From positions 61,260 through 125,259 of the forward strand of contig DAIPGN010000006.1 of assembly GCA_036771835.1 (NCBI GenBank): a stretch of 64,000 bases of DNA. Reading direction: 5' to 3'. This document shows positions 36,064-44,611 of this stretch, in pieces (positions within the stretch are counted from its first letter, which is position 1; each line of letters opens with the position of its first letter). The notes below the pieces were generated by a model. It was not told where the DNA came from. It saw only the letters and a list, made by a program, of their open reading frames with translations, and searched no databases. A program made the position numbers and the translations under genes. This stretch comes from UBA4877 sp002399285 (GTDB lineage Bacteria > Bacillota > Thermoanaerobacteria > Thermoanaerobacterales > UBA4877).

Positions 36064-37341
36064 ATGATAATAAATGCAGAAGGACACCTCGAAATAGCGG
36101 GAGCCGATGCGGTGAAACTTGCAAAGGAATTCGGCACTCCTCTGTGCTGTATTGACGAGAATAAATTGAGAAGCAATATAAGCGAGTATAAATCCAGTCT
36201 CGGTAATATCGACTGCGATATTGCATATGCAGGAAAGGCATTTCTTACCATAGCCATGTGCCAGATCGTAAAAGAAGAAGATTTAAGTTTGGACGTCGTA
36301 TCGGGAGGGGAATTATATACGGCAATAAAAGCCGGCTTTCCCGCAAAGCGCATTTATTTCCATGGTAATAATAAAAGTCCCGAGGAGTTGGAAATGGCCG
36401 TACAAAGCGGCGTCGGGACTATCGTGGTGGACAATGCCTATGAGCTTGAGCTATTGCGGGGCATAGTATCAGAGGACGGCAAACAGCAGGATATTCTGCT
36501 GAGAATTTCTCCCGGCGTAGAAGCCCATACCAATGCATATATAAGCACCGGTCAGACTAACTCAAAGTTTGGCTTCGGTATAAGCGGCAGAGACGCGGAA
36601 AATGCCGTTAAGAAAGCTTCAAACATCAGCGGTATCAATTTAAAGGGGATACACTCCCATATAGGTTCACAGATATTTGCTCTTGAGTCATTTAATGAGG
36701 AGATTCATGTATTATGTGAATTTCTTGCCAGAATGAAATATGAAAACGGCTGGGAGGCCGAGAGATTAGACATCGGAGGCGGACTGGGCATAAGATACAG
36801 CAGTCTTGACACCCCTCCCACAATCAAGGAGTATGGCCGGGTCGTCATAGACAGTCTCAATAAGGCTGCGGAAAAATTTGGTTTAAAGGTACCAAAACTC
36901 ATTGTAGAACCGGGCCGTTCAATAATCGGTAATGCGGGATATACCTTATACACCGTCGGAGCAATAAAGGACATTCCCGGAATCAGAAAATATGTATCAG
37001 TAGACGGAGGTATGGCCGACAACCCGCGAACTGCACTCTACGGCGCCAAATATCATGCGGTAATTGCAAATAAATCCGGCCTTGAATCTGCAGAAACTGT
37101 GACTATAGCGGGAAAATGCTGCGAGTCGGGCGACATGCTGATATGGGATATAGATCTACCCATCATAGAACCGGGAGATATTTTGGCGATATTTTCAACG
37201 GGTGCGTATAATTATTCAATGTCCAGCAATTACAACAGACTGCCAAAACCGGCCGTTGTCATGGTTAAAAACGGCCGGGCTCGCATAGCCGTGAAGAGAG
37301 AGACCTATGAAGATATAATCAAGAATGACGTCATTATTTAA
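36064..37341 (+). CDS. lysA: Diaminopimelate decarboxylase
   Basis: Protein of 425 residues, alanine-racemase-like barrel. The PLP lysine is Lys58 in AYAGKAFL; GVEAHTNAYISTGQTNSKFG, SHIGSQIF and EPGRSIIGNAG are family motifs, and CCESGDML near 357 holds the catalytic cysteine of the dimer partner. It makes lysine from meso-diaminopimelate. Single gene with GGGGGAAAA before the ATG and a strong terminator after it. Confidence 0.97.
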   Translation: MIINAEGHLEIAGADAVKLAKEFGTPLCCIDENKLRSNISEYKSSLGNIDCDIAYAGKAFLTIAMCQIVKEEDLSLDVVSGGELYTAIKAGFPAKRIYFHGNNKSPEELEMAVQSGVGTIVVDNAYELELLRGIVSEDGKQQDILLRISPGVEAHTNAYISTGQTNSKFGFGISGRDAENAVKKASNISGINLKGIHSHIGSQIFALESFNEEIHVLCEFLARMKYENGWEAERLDIGGGLGIRYSSLDTPPTIKEYGRVVIDSLNKAAEKFGLKVPKLIVEPGRSIIGNAGYTLYTVGAIKDIPGIRKYVSVDGGMADNPRTALYGAKYHAVIANKSGLESAETVTIAGKCCESGDMLIWDIDLPIIEPGDILAIFSTGAYNYSMSSNYNRLPKPAVVMVKNGRARIAVKRETYEDIIKNDVII

Positions 37342-37357
37342 AACGGCAGCAGGTTAA

Positions 37358-37394
37358 ATAAAAAGAGCGGTGGCTGTGTGCCACCGCTCTTTTT
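37358..37394. terminator. Bidirectional terminator between lysA and ctc
   Basis: Perfect 10-bp stem GAGCGGTGGC / GCCACCGCTC with loop TGTGT; A-rich run on the left and TTTTTAT on the right, so it serves both convergent genes. Confidence 0.9.
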
Positions 37395-37420
37395 ATGAGA
37401 TTTTATATCCCACATCCGTT

Positions 37421-38026
37421 TTAAGATTCGCTCTCTTCTTTCTCCGGCTCTGGTTCCGGCTCCTCTTCTTCCGTCTCCGTAACCTTGGTGTATATGATGC
37501 TCAATATCACCTCGTCGGGATCTTCTTTAGTTTCGACCCCTTCCGGCAGTTTAATGTCTTTGACAAATATGGTATCGCCGATATTCATATTTGAAACGTC
37601 CAAACCTATATCGCCCGGTATATCGTTAATAAAGCCGACCAACGAGAGCTCTCTCATCTGATGCTGCACTATGCCGCCTTTACTATCGACCAGACTTTCG
37701 CCTTTAACTGTGATCGGTATTTGTCTTTCGATCTTTTCCGTGAAGGATACCTCTTGAAAATCAATGTGCAATATATTCCCAGTCACGGCATCCCTCTGCA
37801 GTTCTTTCAGTATGGCAGCATACGTGGAACCGTTGACGATAACATTGTATACGGCGTTTGCTCCATACTGCTGCAGCATTTTATTCGTATCCTTTTCATT
37901 GAGAGAAATAGGAGTACTATCTACATTCTTACCGTACAGCACGGCAGGTATCTTACCCTCTTCCCTCAGCTTAAAATTATGACTTTTACCTGGCTCTCTT
38001 GTATAGGCGTTAATATCCACAGCCAT
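37421..38026 (-). CDS. ctc: 50S ribosomal protein L25/general stress protein Ctc
   Basis: Protein of 201 residues. The N-terminal L25 domain (RKEEGKIPAVLYG-like text LREEGKIPAVLYGKNV near 20, then LHIDFQEV) binds 5S rRNA, and the C-terminal TL5/CTC beta domain (GESLVDSKGGIVQHQMREL) is present. The tail is a run of Glu/Pro (EEEPEPEPEKEE), common in this group. Start ATG has GGAGGG. Its own promoter lies upstream. Confidence 0.95.
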   Translation of the reverse strand: MAVDINAYTREPGKSHNFKLREEGKIPAVLYGKNVDSTPISLNEKDTNKMLQQYGANAVYNVIVNGSTYAAILKELQRDAVTGNILHIDFQEVSFTEKIERQIPITVKGESLVDSKGGIVQHQMRELSLVGFINDIPGDIGLDVSNMNIGDTIFVKDIKLPEGVETKEDPDEVILSIIYTKVTETEEEEPEPEPEKEESES

Positions 38027-38059
38027 ATATGTATCCCTCCTAATATTTCTGCATACCTA

Positions 38060-38089
38060 ATTATAGCACTCTTCTTATTATCGCGACAA
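38060..38089 (-). promoter_or_regulatory. Promoter of ctc
   Basis: Minus strand TTGTCG (38089-38084), 18-base spacer, TATAAT (38065-38060), 34 bases before the start codon. It looks like sigma-A rather than sigma-B. Confidence 0.55.
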
Positions 38090-38243
38090 ATAATATTATA
38101 TCAGAACAGCTGCAAAACCGCAATCTTTATGATAGCCCATTATATATTATCATCTGCACAACATTGAACAGATATAAATAAGATAACGGCGGATAAGGAG
38201 GATTTTATCATTTTTTGTCAAAATATATATTGAGGTGAATCAC

Positions 38244-38732
38244 ATGATAACGGTCGGAATAATTACCGTAAGTGACAAGTGCTCGAGAGGAGTACGTATT
38301 GATGAAAGCGGACCCGCCATACGGGAAACGGTCCAAAATGCAGGCTGGTCGGTTTCGGATTATACGATCGTGCCTGATGAAGCGGATAAAATTCAGTCTG
38401 AGATGGTCCGCATGGCAGATGAAGAAAACATAGACCTTATCCTCACAACGGGCGGCACCGGCCTGGCCCCGCGGGACGTCACGCCCGAGGCCACGATGGA
38501 AGTAATACAGCGGGAGATTCCCGGCCTGACCGAAGCCATGAGGGTGAAGACAATGGAAAATGCCCCCGCGGCGATCCTGTCGCGGTCCGTAGCCGGCACG
38601 AGAGGAAAATCGATCATTATAAACCTGCCCGGCAGCCCAGCGGCCGTTAAAGAGAACCTGGAAGCCATACTCGGCGTTCTGCCGCACGGTCTGGAAATAT
38701 TACAGGGCAAGATGGGAGATCACGCAAAATGA
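38244..38732 (+). CDS. Molybdopterin adenylyltransferase-like protein (MogA/MoaB family)
   Basis: Protein of 162 residues from ATG 38244 with GAGGTG before it. ITVGIITVSDKCSRGVRID, LILTTGGTGLAPRDVTPEAT and LPGSPAAVKENL are the family hallmarks (molybdopterin-binding MPT domain). MogA adenylates molybdopterin before molybdate insertion. No other moa/moe genes are in the window. The stop overlaps the start of the FtsA-like gene (ATGA), an unusual pairing. Confidence 0.9.
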   Translation: MITVGIITVSDKCSRGVRIDESGPAIRETVQNAGWSVSDYTIVPDEADKIQSEMVRMADEENIDLILTTGGTGLAPRDVTPEATMEVIQREIPGLTEAMRVKTMENAPAAILSRSVAGTRGKSIIINLPGSPAAVKENLEAILGVLPHGLEILQGKMGDHAK

Positions 38733-40504
38733 GCGGCGATATTTTTTCACTGGATATAGGCACACGGACAGTAAAGGCCCTGGTGGCCGAGATAGATAAA
38801 GGAAATTTATACGTAAAGGCGTCTTCGGTAAAGGAGCATAAGAGCCGGAGCATGTATGACGGACAGGTACATGATATAGAAATGGTGTCCGACGTGGTCA
38901 AGTCGGTAAAGAGCGAGCTGGAAAATTCACTGGGATATCAGCTTAAAAATGCATCCATAGCGGCTGCCGGGCGCTCGTTGATAACGGTCAAGACACGCAA
39001 TGACATTGAGATCGACGACGACCGCGAAATCGATATGGAGTTTGTAAATAACCTGGAACTGGAATGTATCAAAAAAGCCGAGAATGAAGTCAGGCACACC
39101 TCGGACAGCGAAGATTTTTACTGCGTCGGTTATAGTACGATAACCTATTATTTAAATGACAGCTTTATGACCAATCTCGTGGGGCATAAAGGGAAAAAAG
39201 CCGGGGTGGAGCTTATAGCCACCTTTCTTCCCAAGACGATCATAGACAGTTTATTTTCAGTTGTAGAAAAGTCAGGGCTGGAAGTGAGTTTTATAACTTT
39301 GGAACCCATAGCTGCCATCAACATCGCCATACCGGAGGAACTTAGGCTGCTGAACCTGGCTCTGGTCGACATCGGTGCGGGAACTTCCGACATCGCGGTG
39401 ACAAAGGACGGCAGCGTATTTGCATACGGAATGGTCCCGATGGCGGGCGATGAGGTTACGGAAGCGATAGAGAAACATTACTTGATCGATTTTAATACGG
39501 CGGAAAAAATCAAGCTCAGTCTCAACGGCAAAAAGGCCGTGACTTTCAAAGATATACTTGGCAATAAGATCAAAGCCGGCAGAGACGAGGTATACGAGGT
39601 CATAAAACCCGTGATAGCAGACCTGGCGAAGGCCATTGCCGAAGTGATCACGGAATACAACGGCAAGGCTCCGTCAGCTCTGTTCCTGGTCGGCGGAAGC
39701 AGTCAGCTACCCTTCATAAAAGAGCTGCTTGCCGACGAGCTGACTATGCCGGTCCAGCGAGTTACCGTCAAAAAGCAATCCGACTTTTCCAACGTGATAA
39801 ACAAGGGCAAGACACTCTCCGGTCCCGATGCCGTAACCCCTCTGGGCATTGCCATAACGGCGGCATCAGGCATGAAACACAATTTCGTGAGGATAACCAT
39901 CAATAACAGTGAAATAAAATTGTTGAACACAAAGACACTCAAAATAAAGGATGCGGTGATAGCGGCAGGTATAAAACCGGATATGCTCTTCGGCACGCAC
40001 GGTAAAACGCTGCAGTTCTATTTCGACAAGGAACTGATGATCATACGGGGCGAACCGGCAAGGCCGGGCCAGATAGTCCTCAATGAAGATCCGGCTTCGC
40101 TGGAGACACCGGTAAACGACGGTGATAAAATCAATATTATACCTGCCAGGCCAGGCAAAGAACCAGTCATAACAGTCGGTCAGTTCACTGAAACGAAAAA
40201 CCTCCCCGCAGATGGGAAGGTATTTATCAACGGCGGCGAATGTGCTTTTGACACGATCATACATGAAGGAGATATAATTACATATAAAACAAAGAGCGAG
40301 TACGTTATAAACATCATGATCAACGGTGAACATGTCGAAATGCCGGCAAAAAAGAACCCCATTTTCGTAGATATATTCAAATACTATCCCTTCGACCTGG
40401 AAGCCTCCAAAGGACGCAAAGTAACATTGAAGCTCAACGGAAGGCCGGCCAACTACACCGATGCCATAAAAAATAGTGATGTGATAGATATCTACTGGGA
40501 GTAA
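38729..40504 (+). CDS. FtsA-like actin-fold protein with beta-grasp-like C-terminal region
   Basis: Protein of 591 residues. Residues 1-365 form an FtsA/PilM/MreB-type ATPase: phosphate 1 SLDIGTRTVKALVAE, phosphate 2 LALVDIGAGTSDIAV (about 209) and adenosine motif ALFLVGGSSQLPFIKELL (about 312). Residues 372-591 are unlike FtsA; they hold repeated short units ending in acid-rich turns (VNDGDKINIIP, IHEGDIITYK, IKNSDVIDIYWE), which look like ThiS/SLBB-type beta-grasp folds. No amphipathic membrane helix like that of FtsA is obvious at the end. Probably a second, clostridial FtsA-like protein of unknown cellular role. Confidence 0.8.
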   Translation: MSGDIFSLDIGTRTVKALVAEIDKGNLYVKASSVKEHKSRSMYDGQVHDIEMVSDVVKSVKSELENSLGYQLKNASIAAAGRSLITVKTRNDIEIDDDREIDMEFVNNLELECIKKAENEVRHTSDSEDFYCVGYSTITYYLNDSFMTNLVGHKGKKAGVELIATFLPKTIIDSLFSVVEKSGLEVSFITLEPIAAINIAIPEELRLLNLALVDIGAGTSDIAVTKDGSVFAYGMVPMAGDEVTEAIEKHYLIDFNTAEKIKLSLNGKKAVTFKDILGNKIKAGRDEVYEVIKPVIADLAKAIAEVITEYNGKAPSALFLVGGSSQLPFIKELLADELTMPVQRVTVKKQSDFSNVINKGKTLSGPDAVTPLGIAITAASGMKHNFVRITINNSEIKLLNTKTLKIKDAVIAAGIKPDMLFGTHGKTLQFYFDKELMIIRGEPARPGQIVLNEDPASLETPVNDGDKINIIPARPGKEPVITVGQFTETKNLPADGKVFINGGECAFDTIIHEGDIITYKTKSEYVINIMINGEHVEMPAKKNPIFVDIFKYYPFDLEASKGRKVTLKLNGRPANYTDAIKNSDVIDIYWE

Positions 40505-40514
40505 AACGACTGCC

Positions 40515-41723
40515 CTACTCCATCATTCTTTGCCCTAAATCACCGGCATCTATGGCAAGCCGCGCCACACCGGAATCCATTGCGGCCTCGGCTACCTTTG
40601 CCGCCACATAGGCGCCCACTCTATTATCGAAAGCCATGGGAAGTATATATTCCCTGCTCAGATCGTCACCCACGATACCGGCTATGGCTTTGGCTGCCGC
40701 AATTTCCATATCCTCATTTATTTCCCGTGCCTTTACCTCAAGGGCACCCCTGAATATACCCGGGAATGCCAGGACATTGTTGACCTGGTTGGGAAAATCG
40801 GATCTGCCCGTCCCTATTATTGCCGCGCCGCCGGCCTTTGCATCGTCAGGCCATATTTCGGGGACGGGATTTGCCATGGCAAGCACTATAGCGCCGTCAT
40901 TCATTCCGGCCACCATTTCTGCAGTCACGATCTGCGGAGCGGATACGCCTATGAATACGTCTGCGCCCATCATGGCGTCTGCCAAGCCTCCCCTTTTACC
41001 GGCCGCATTGGTAAGACCGGCCAGTTCCTCTTTACTCTTGTCATTTGCCTCCCTGCCTTTATATACGATACCTTTCCTGTCGCATATTATCACGTCCTTT
41101 ATGCCCGAGTGCAGAAGCAATTTGGCCGTAGCTGTGCCGGCAGCACCGGCGCCGCTTATCACCGCAGTGATATCTTTTATCTCCCTGCCCACCAATCTGA
41201 GCGCATTCAGTATAGCCGCCAGGATCACCACGGCGGTACCGTGCTGGTCATCATGGAATACGGGTATATCAAGTTCCCGTCTCAATCTCTTTTCCACTTC
41301 AAAGCACCTTGGAGCGGATATATCCTCTAAGTTAATGCCCCCGAATGTGGGGGATATGTTCTTAACGGCAGCCACAATTTCATCGGCGTCCTGCGTGGCA
41401 AGGCATATAGGAAAAGCGTCCACCCCGCCGAACGTCTTGAAGAGGACGCATTTGCCTTCCATGACCGGCATGCCGGCCAGGCCGCCTATATTTCCCAGCC
41501 CCAGCACGGCTGAGCCGTCCGTAACCACAGCCACCATATGTCCCTTCGCCGTATACTCATATGCCAAGTCGGGGTCCTTACATATATCCTTGCAAGGTTC
41601 CGCAACGCCCGGCGTATATGCCAGACTGAGGTCGTGCGAGTTTTCCACCTTCACCTTACCTATAACCTCTATTTTGCCTTTATTTTCCCTATGTAGTTTT
41701 AACGTTTCTTCCCTTAAGTCCAT
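40515..41723 (-). CDS. NAD-dependent malic enzyme
   Basis: Protein of 402 residues from ATG 41723 with GGAG 8 bases before it. Short bacterial malic enzyme without a phosphotransacetylase domain: LAYTPGVAEPCKDI, VTDGSAVLGLGNIGG, MEGKCVLFKTFGGVDAFPI, VFHDDQHGTAVVILAAI and the NAD site ISGAGAAGTATAKLLL. It decarboxylates malate to pyruvate with a divalent metal. It lies just downstream of the oxidoreductase genes but behind a terminator-like hairpin. Confidence 0.94.
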   Translation of the reverse strand: MDLREETLKLHRENKGKIEVIGKVKVENSHDLSLAYTPGVAEPCKDICKDPDLAYEYTAKGHMVAVVTDGSAVLGLGNIGGLAGMPVMEGKCVLFKTFGGVDAFPICLATQDADEIVAAVKNISPTFGGINLEDISAPRCFEVEKRLRRELDIPVFHDDQHGTAVVILAAILNALRLVGREIKDITAVISGAGAAGTATAKLLLHSGIKDVIICDRKGIVYKGREANDKSKEELAGLTNAAGKRGGLADAMMGADVFIGVSAPQIVTAEMVAGMNDGAIVLAMANPVPEIWPDDAKAGGAAIIGTGRSDFPNQVNNVLAFPGIFRGALEVKAREINEDMEIAAAKAIAGIVGDDLSREYILPMAFDNRVGAYVAAKVAEAAMDSGVARLAIDAGDLGQRMME

Positions 41724-41759
41724 TATCATCACTCCGAATATGTGTACTTTGTTCAAAAA

Positions 41760-41855
41760 AACGGAGCTTACCAGACCGTGCCAATTTTGCGTTTGCGCGA
41801 GATTGGCACGGTCTGACAGTTTGAACTACAGCCTAAAAAACGGCGTAAGCTCCAT
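41760..41855 (-). terminator. Terminator of the kor operon, with repeat copy C in its loop
   Basis: Minus strand GGAGCTTAC (from 41853) pairs with GTAAGCTCC (to about 41763) and is followed by GTTTTTTTG. The loop is about 70 bases and holds repeat copy C, which forms its own hairpin. Read as a terminator widened by an insertion. Confidence 0.65.
41766..41822 (-). repeat. Repeat copy C (short hairpin form)
   Basis: On the minus strand CAAACTGTCAGACCGTGCCA followed by ATCTCGCGCAAACGCAAAAT and TGGCACGGTCTG; the arms CAGACCGTGCCAAT / ATTGGCACGGTCTG pair perfectly. The left arm aligns with copies A and B. Confidence 0.65.
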
Positions 41856-41862
41856 AATTTAA

Positions 41863-42720
41863 CTATACAAATTGCCTCATAAGCTTTTCGGCATCCTTGG
41901 GATTCAGTTTTCTATCAACCAACGGCGGTCCGTCCTTTATAAAGTCGAATCTGCCGGAATAGGACTGCTTTTGAATTTTATAAATGACGCCTATGGGTAT
42001 CCTGTCTCCAAATTCCGCAGCCTTTTCCATAGCCGCGTGCTTATCGGTATAGTCGTAATCATCCCGCAGACGGTACACCCTCTGTTTGTACCAGGCATAG
42101 GTATTGACCTTGTTCCATACCACGCAGGGCTGCAGTATGTCGACCAAGGCATAGCCGTCATACATGATGGCCTGTTTCATGAGATCTGCCAAATGCGGGG
42201 TATCTCCCGAAAAGCCTCTCGCCACAAACCCGGCTCCCATCGTAAGCGCAAGGGCTATGGGGTTTACCGGCTCGGCCTTTACTCCGTCGAATTGAAGCGT
42301 CGTGTGCTGGCCCATGGCGGTGGTCGGCGAGGCCTGGCCCTTTGTAAGGCCATATATCTGGTTATCATGCACGAAATGAGCGATATCGATATTGTACCTT
42401 ATGGTGTGGATGAAGTGGTTTCCTCCCTCTCCATAGGTGTCGCCGTCGCCCGACTCCGCAATGACCTTGAGGTCCTTATTGGCGAGCTTGATTCCTATTG
42501 CCGGGGGCAGCGCCCTTCCATGCAGGCCGTTGAAGCCGTTGACATTTATATAGTGAGGCATCTTGGCGGCCTGGCCTATTCCCGAAGAGATCACCACCTG
42601 ATGAGGTTCCAGGCCCAGTTCTTCCAGTGCCTGTTTGAGCGCCGTCCGTATCATATAATTTCCGCATCCCGGACACCATGCAGGCTGATCATACAGTTTA
42701 TACTCATATTTCGCAGCCAT
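41863..42720 (-). CDS. korB: 2-oxoacid:ferredoxin oxidoreductase, beta subunit
   Basis: Protein of 285 residues from ATG 42720, which shares one base with the korA stop (TGATG); GGAGG lies 7 bases before it. WCPGCGNYMI binds part of the cofactor/cluster region and ESGDGDTYGEGG...DNQIYGLTKGQ is the thiamine diphosphate motif. With the alpha subunit it makes a two-subunit enzyme converting 2-oxoglutarate (or a related 2-oxoacid) and CoA into acyl-CoA, CO2 and reduced ferredoxin. No ferredoxin subunit gene is adjacent. Substrate assignment is by family likeness. Confidence 0.92.
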   Translation of the reverse strand: MAAKYEYKLYDQPAWCPGCGNYMIRTALKQALEELGLEPHQVVISSGIGQAAKMPHYINVNGFNGLHGRALPPAIGIKLANKDLKVIAESGDGDTYGEGGNHFIHTIRYNIDIAHFVHDNQIYGLTKGQASPTTAMGQHTTLQFDGVKAEPVNPIALALTMGAGFVARGFSGDTPHLADLMKQAIMYDGYALVDILQPCVVWNKVNTYAWYKQRVYRLRDDYDYTDKHAAMEKAAEFGDRIPIGVIYKIQKQSYSGRFDFIKDGPPLVDRKLNPKDAEKLMRQFV

Positions 42721-44390
42721 CACAGAACCTCCTCCTTCAGTCTGTTATATATTTCTTCACCGCTGAACGCCCTTCCGTCATACTTCAGTATCTTATGACT
42801 GCATCTTATCAGGGCTTCTTCCCTGATTATACCGTCAAGCTGCGCCGTGGCATTTTGCTCTATATCTATGAGCTTTTTCACCTTGGGATACATTGCGGTC
42901 AGCTTTTTTGCAGGAAACGGCCATATATCACCGAAAACCAGTGCTCCGACTGAAATGCCCTCGTCCATGAGAGTTTCCACAGCCTCCCTAACGGCTCCAT
43001 ATACGGAGCCCCAGCATACGATCAGATTTTCCGGGTCTTCCCTGCCTATCGGCCATGGCTCCTCTATTTCCCCGGCGAGGCCCTCCATCTTCCTCATCCT
43101 TTTATCGGTCATGGCGACCCTTGTCTCCGCGCTCTCGGTTATATGTCCCCATTCGTCGTGCTCATCACTGTCCACCAGCACGGCCTGGCCCTCTGCCTTG
43201 CCCGGCAGTATCCTGGGCGAAACGCCGCTTTCCGTGATCTTAAAACGCCTGTACCCGTCTTTGTCGACAGCCTCCGGTCCCGAGATATGTCTTTCGATCT
43301 TTATCCTATCAAAATCAAAGGGCTTAATAGTGACGTCACAGTCCGAAAGATACTCGTCGCTCATCAGAAGGACGGGTATCTGGTACTTCTCAGCAATGTT
43401 GAATGCCCTCGCCGTCTGGTAAAACGCGTCTTCGGGGTCCCTTAAAGCGATTATCATTCTCGGGAATTCGCCGTGTCCGGCATGGATCAGGAATCTCAGA
43501 TCCGCCTGCTCGGTACGCGTCGGAAAACCCGTGGCCGGGGCCGGCCTCTGGACGTCTATAACGACCACCGGCGTCTCTATCATTCCGGCCAGGCTCAAAG
43601 CCTCCACCATCAGGGCAAATCCTCCTCCCGACGAACCCGTCATGGCCCGTACCCCCGCATATGAAGCGCCCAGCGCCATATTTAGCGCCGCGACCTCATC
43701 TTCCACCTGATGTACCATTATGCCCATTTCATCGGATTTTGAGGCCATAAACGTAAGCACGCCGGAGGAAGGAGTCATGGGATAAGCGCAATAGAACGTA
43801 CATCCTGCAGCGATCGCGCCCATCGCCACAGCCTGATTGCCATTTATTATAATATTGTCATCCTTTGCCGTCTTGAGCGGATACCTTGTATCCGTCATAT
43901 CGTATCCTGCCTTTACAGCCTCAATGTTCGTACGCGCTATCTTGTCCGAAAATTGGTCCTTGATCACGCTCTCCGCAATATCCAAAGGCAGACCGAACAG
44001 CTTTAAAATGGCTCCGAGACCGGCCGTAGTATAGACACGCTTGTCCTGTATTTCCCGGGATGCCTCTATCAAAGGCAGATGCATAATATCTTCGTCCTTG
44101 GCTATATCATCGTCACAAATTATCATCCCGCCGCTTTTCAGCTTGGAATCATGAAGATGTATGGTTTCTTCATTCAGGGCGAAAATGACGTCTATGCAGG
44201 GACTATATGTATATAACGGCTTATCGGAAAATCTCACCTGATTGAAGTTGTGCCCTCCCCTGATCCTCGACATAAAATCATTATTGGTAAAGACATAAAA
44301 GCCGCACCGCTTCAGCGTCTTCTCCAGCAGACCGCTCAGAGTATCCATTCCCTGGCCAGCCTCGCCGCCGATCAATACATTGTATTCCAT
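42720..44390 (-). CDS. korA: 2-oxoacid:ferredoxin oxidoreductase, fused gamma-alpha subunit
   Basis: Protein of 556 residues from ATG 44390; GAGGAGG is 7 bases before it, while ATG 44396 is too close. Residues 1-185 are the gamma domain (NVLIGGEAGQGMDTLSGLL, SRIRGGHNFNQVRFSD), and the rest is the alpha pyruvate-ferredoxin-oxidoreductase domain (GNQAVAMGAIAAGCTFYCAYPMTPSS-like text with AYPMTPSS near 206, GSSGGGFALMVEALSLAGM). The gamma-alpha fusion is standard in Kor enzymes of anaerobes. An extended -10 (TGGTATAAT near 44440-44448) lies upstream. Confidence 0.92.
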   Translation of the reverse strand: MEYNVLIGGEAGQGMDTLSGLLEKTLKRCGFYVFTNNDFMSRIRGGHNFNQVRFSDKPLYTYSPCIDVIFALNEETIHLHDSKLKSGGMIICDDDIAKDEDIMHLPLIEASREIQDKRVYTTAGLGAILKLFGLPLDIAESVIKDQFSDKIARTNIEAVKAGYDMTDTRYPLKTAKDDNIIINGNQAVAMGAIAAGCTFYCAYPMTPSSGVLTFMASKSDEMGIMVHQVEDEVAALNMALGASYAGVRAMTGSSGGGFALMVEALSLAGMIETPVVVIDVQRPAPATGFPTRTEQADLRFLIHAGHGEFPRMIIALRDPEDAFYQTARAFNIAEKYQIPVLLMSDEYLSDCDVTIKPFDFDRIKIERHISGPEAVDKDGYRRFKITESGVSPRILPGKAEGQAVLVDSDEHDEWGHITESAETRVAMTDKRMRKMEGLAGEIEEPWPIGREDPENLIVCWGSVYGAVREAVETLMDEGISVGALVFGDIWPFPAKKLTAMYPKVKKLIDIEQNATAQLDGIIREEALIRCSHKILKYDGRAFSGEEIYNRLKEEVL

Positions 44391-44611
44391 TCTCATGCCT
44401 CCTCACAAGATACTTTCTTTTAAGAATCATTCTTGACTTATTATACCATATGCGCAAGATAATACATAACTATTCATGAAGCCGTTCAGCCCGGAAGCAA
44501 CATACGGATACTCTATAAAAATTTCGAAAAGGGCAGACAATATATACGGTCCCCTTTCAATATATACGCAAAGAATATATAATGATTATATAAACGGCAA
44601 GGAGGTCAAGT

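Noticed and set aside
40636..41862. Plus-strand open frame of 408 codons
   Set aside because: Antisense to the malic enzyme gene; Ser/Pro/Ala-rich low-complexity translation typical of a shadow frame.
41872..42798. Plus-strand open frame of 308 codons
   Set aside because: Antisense to korB, which has clear thiamine diphosphate motifs.
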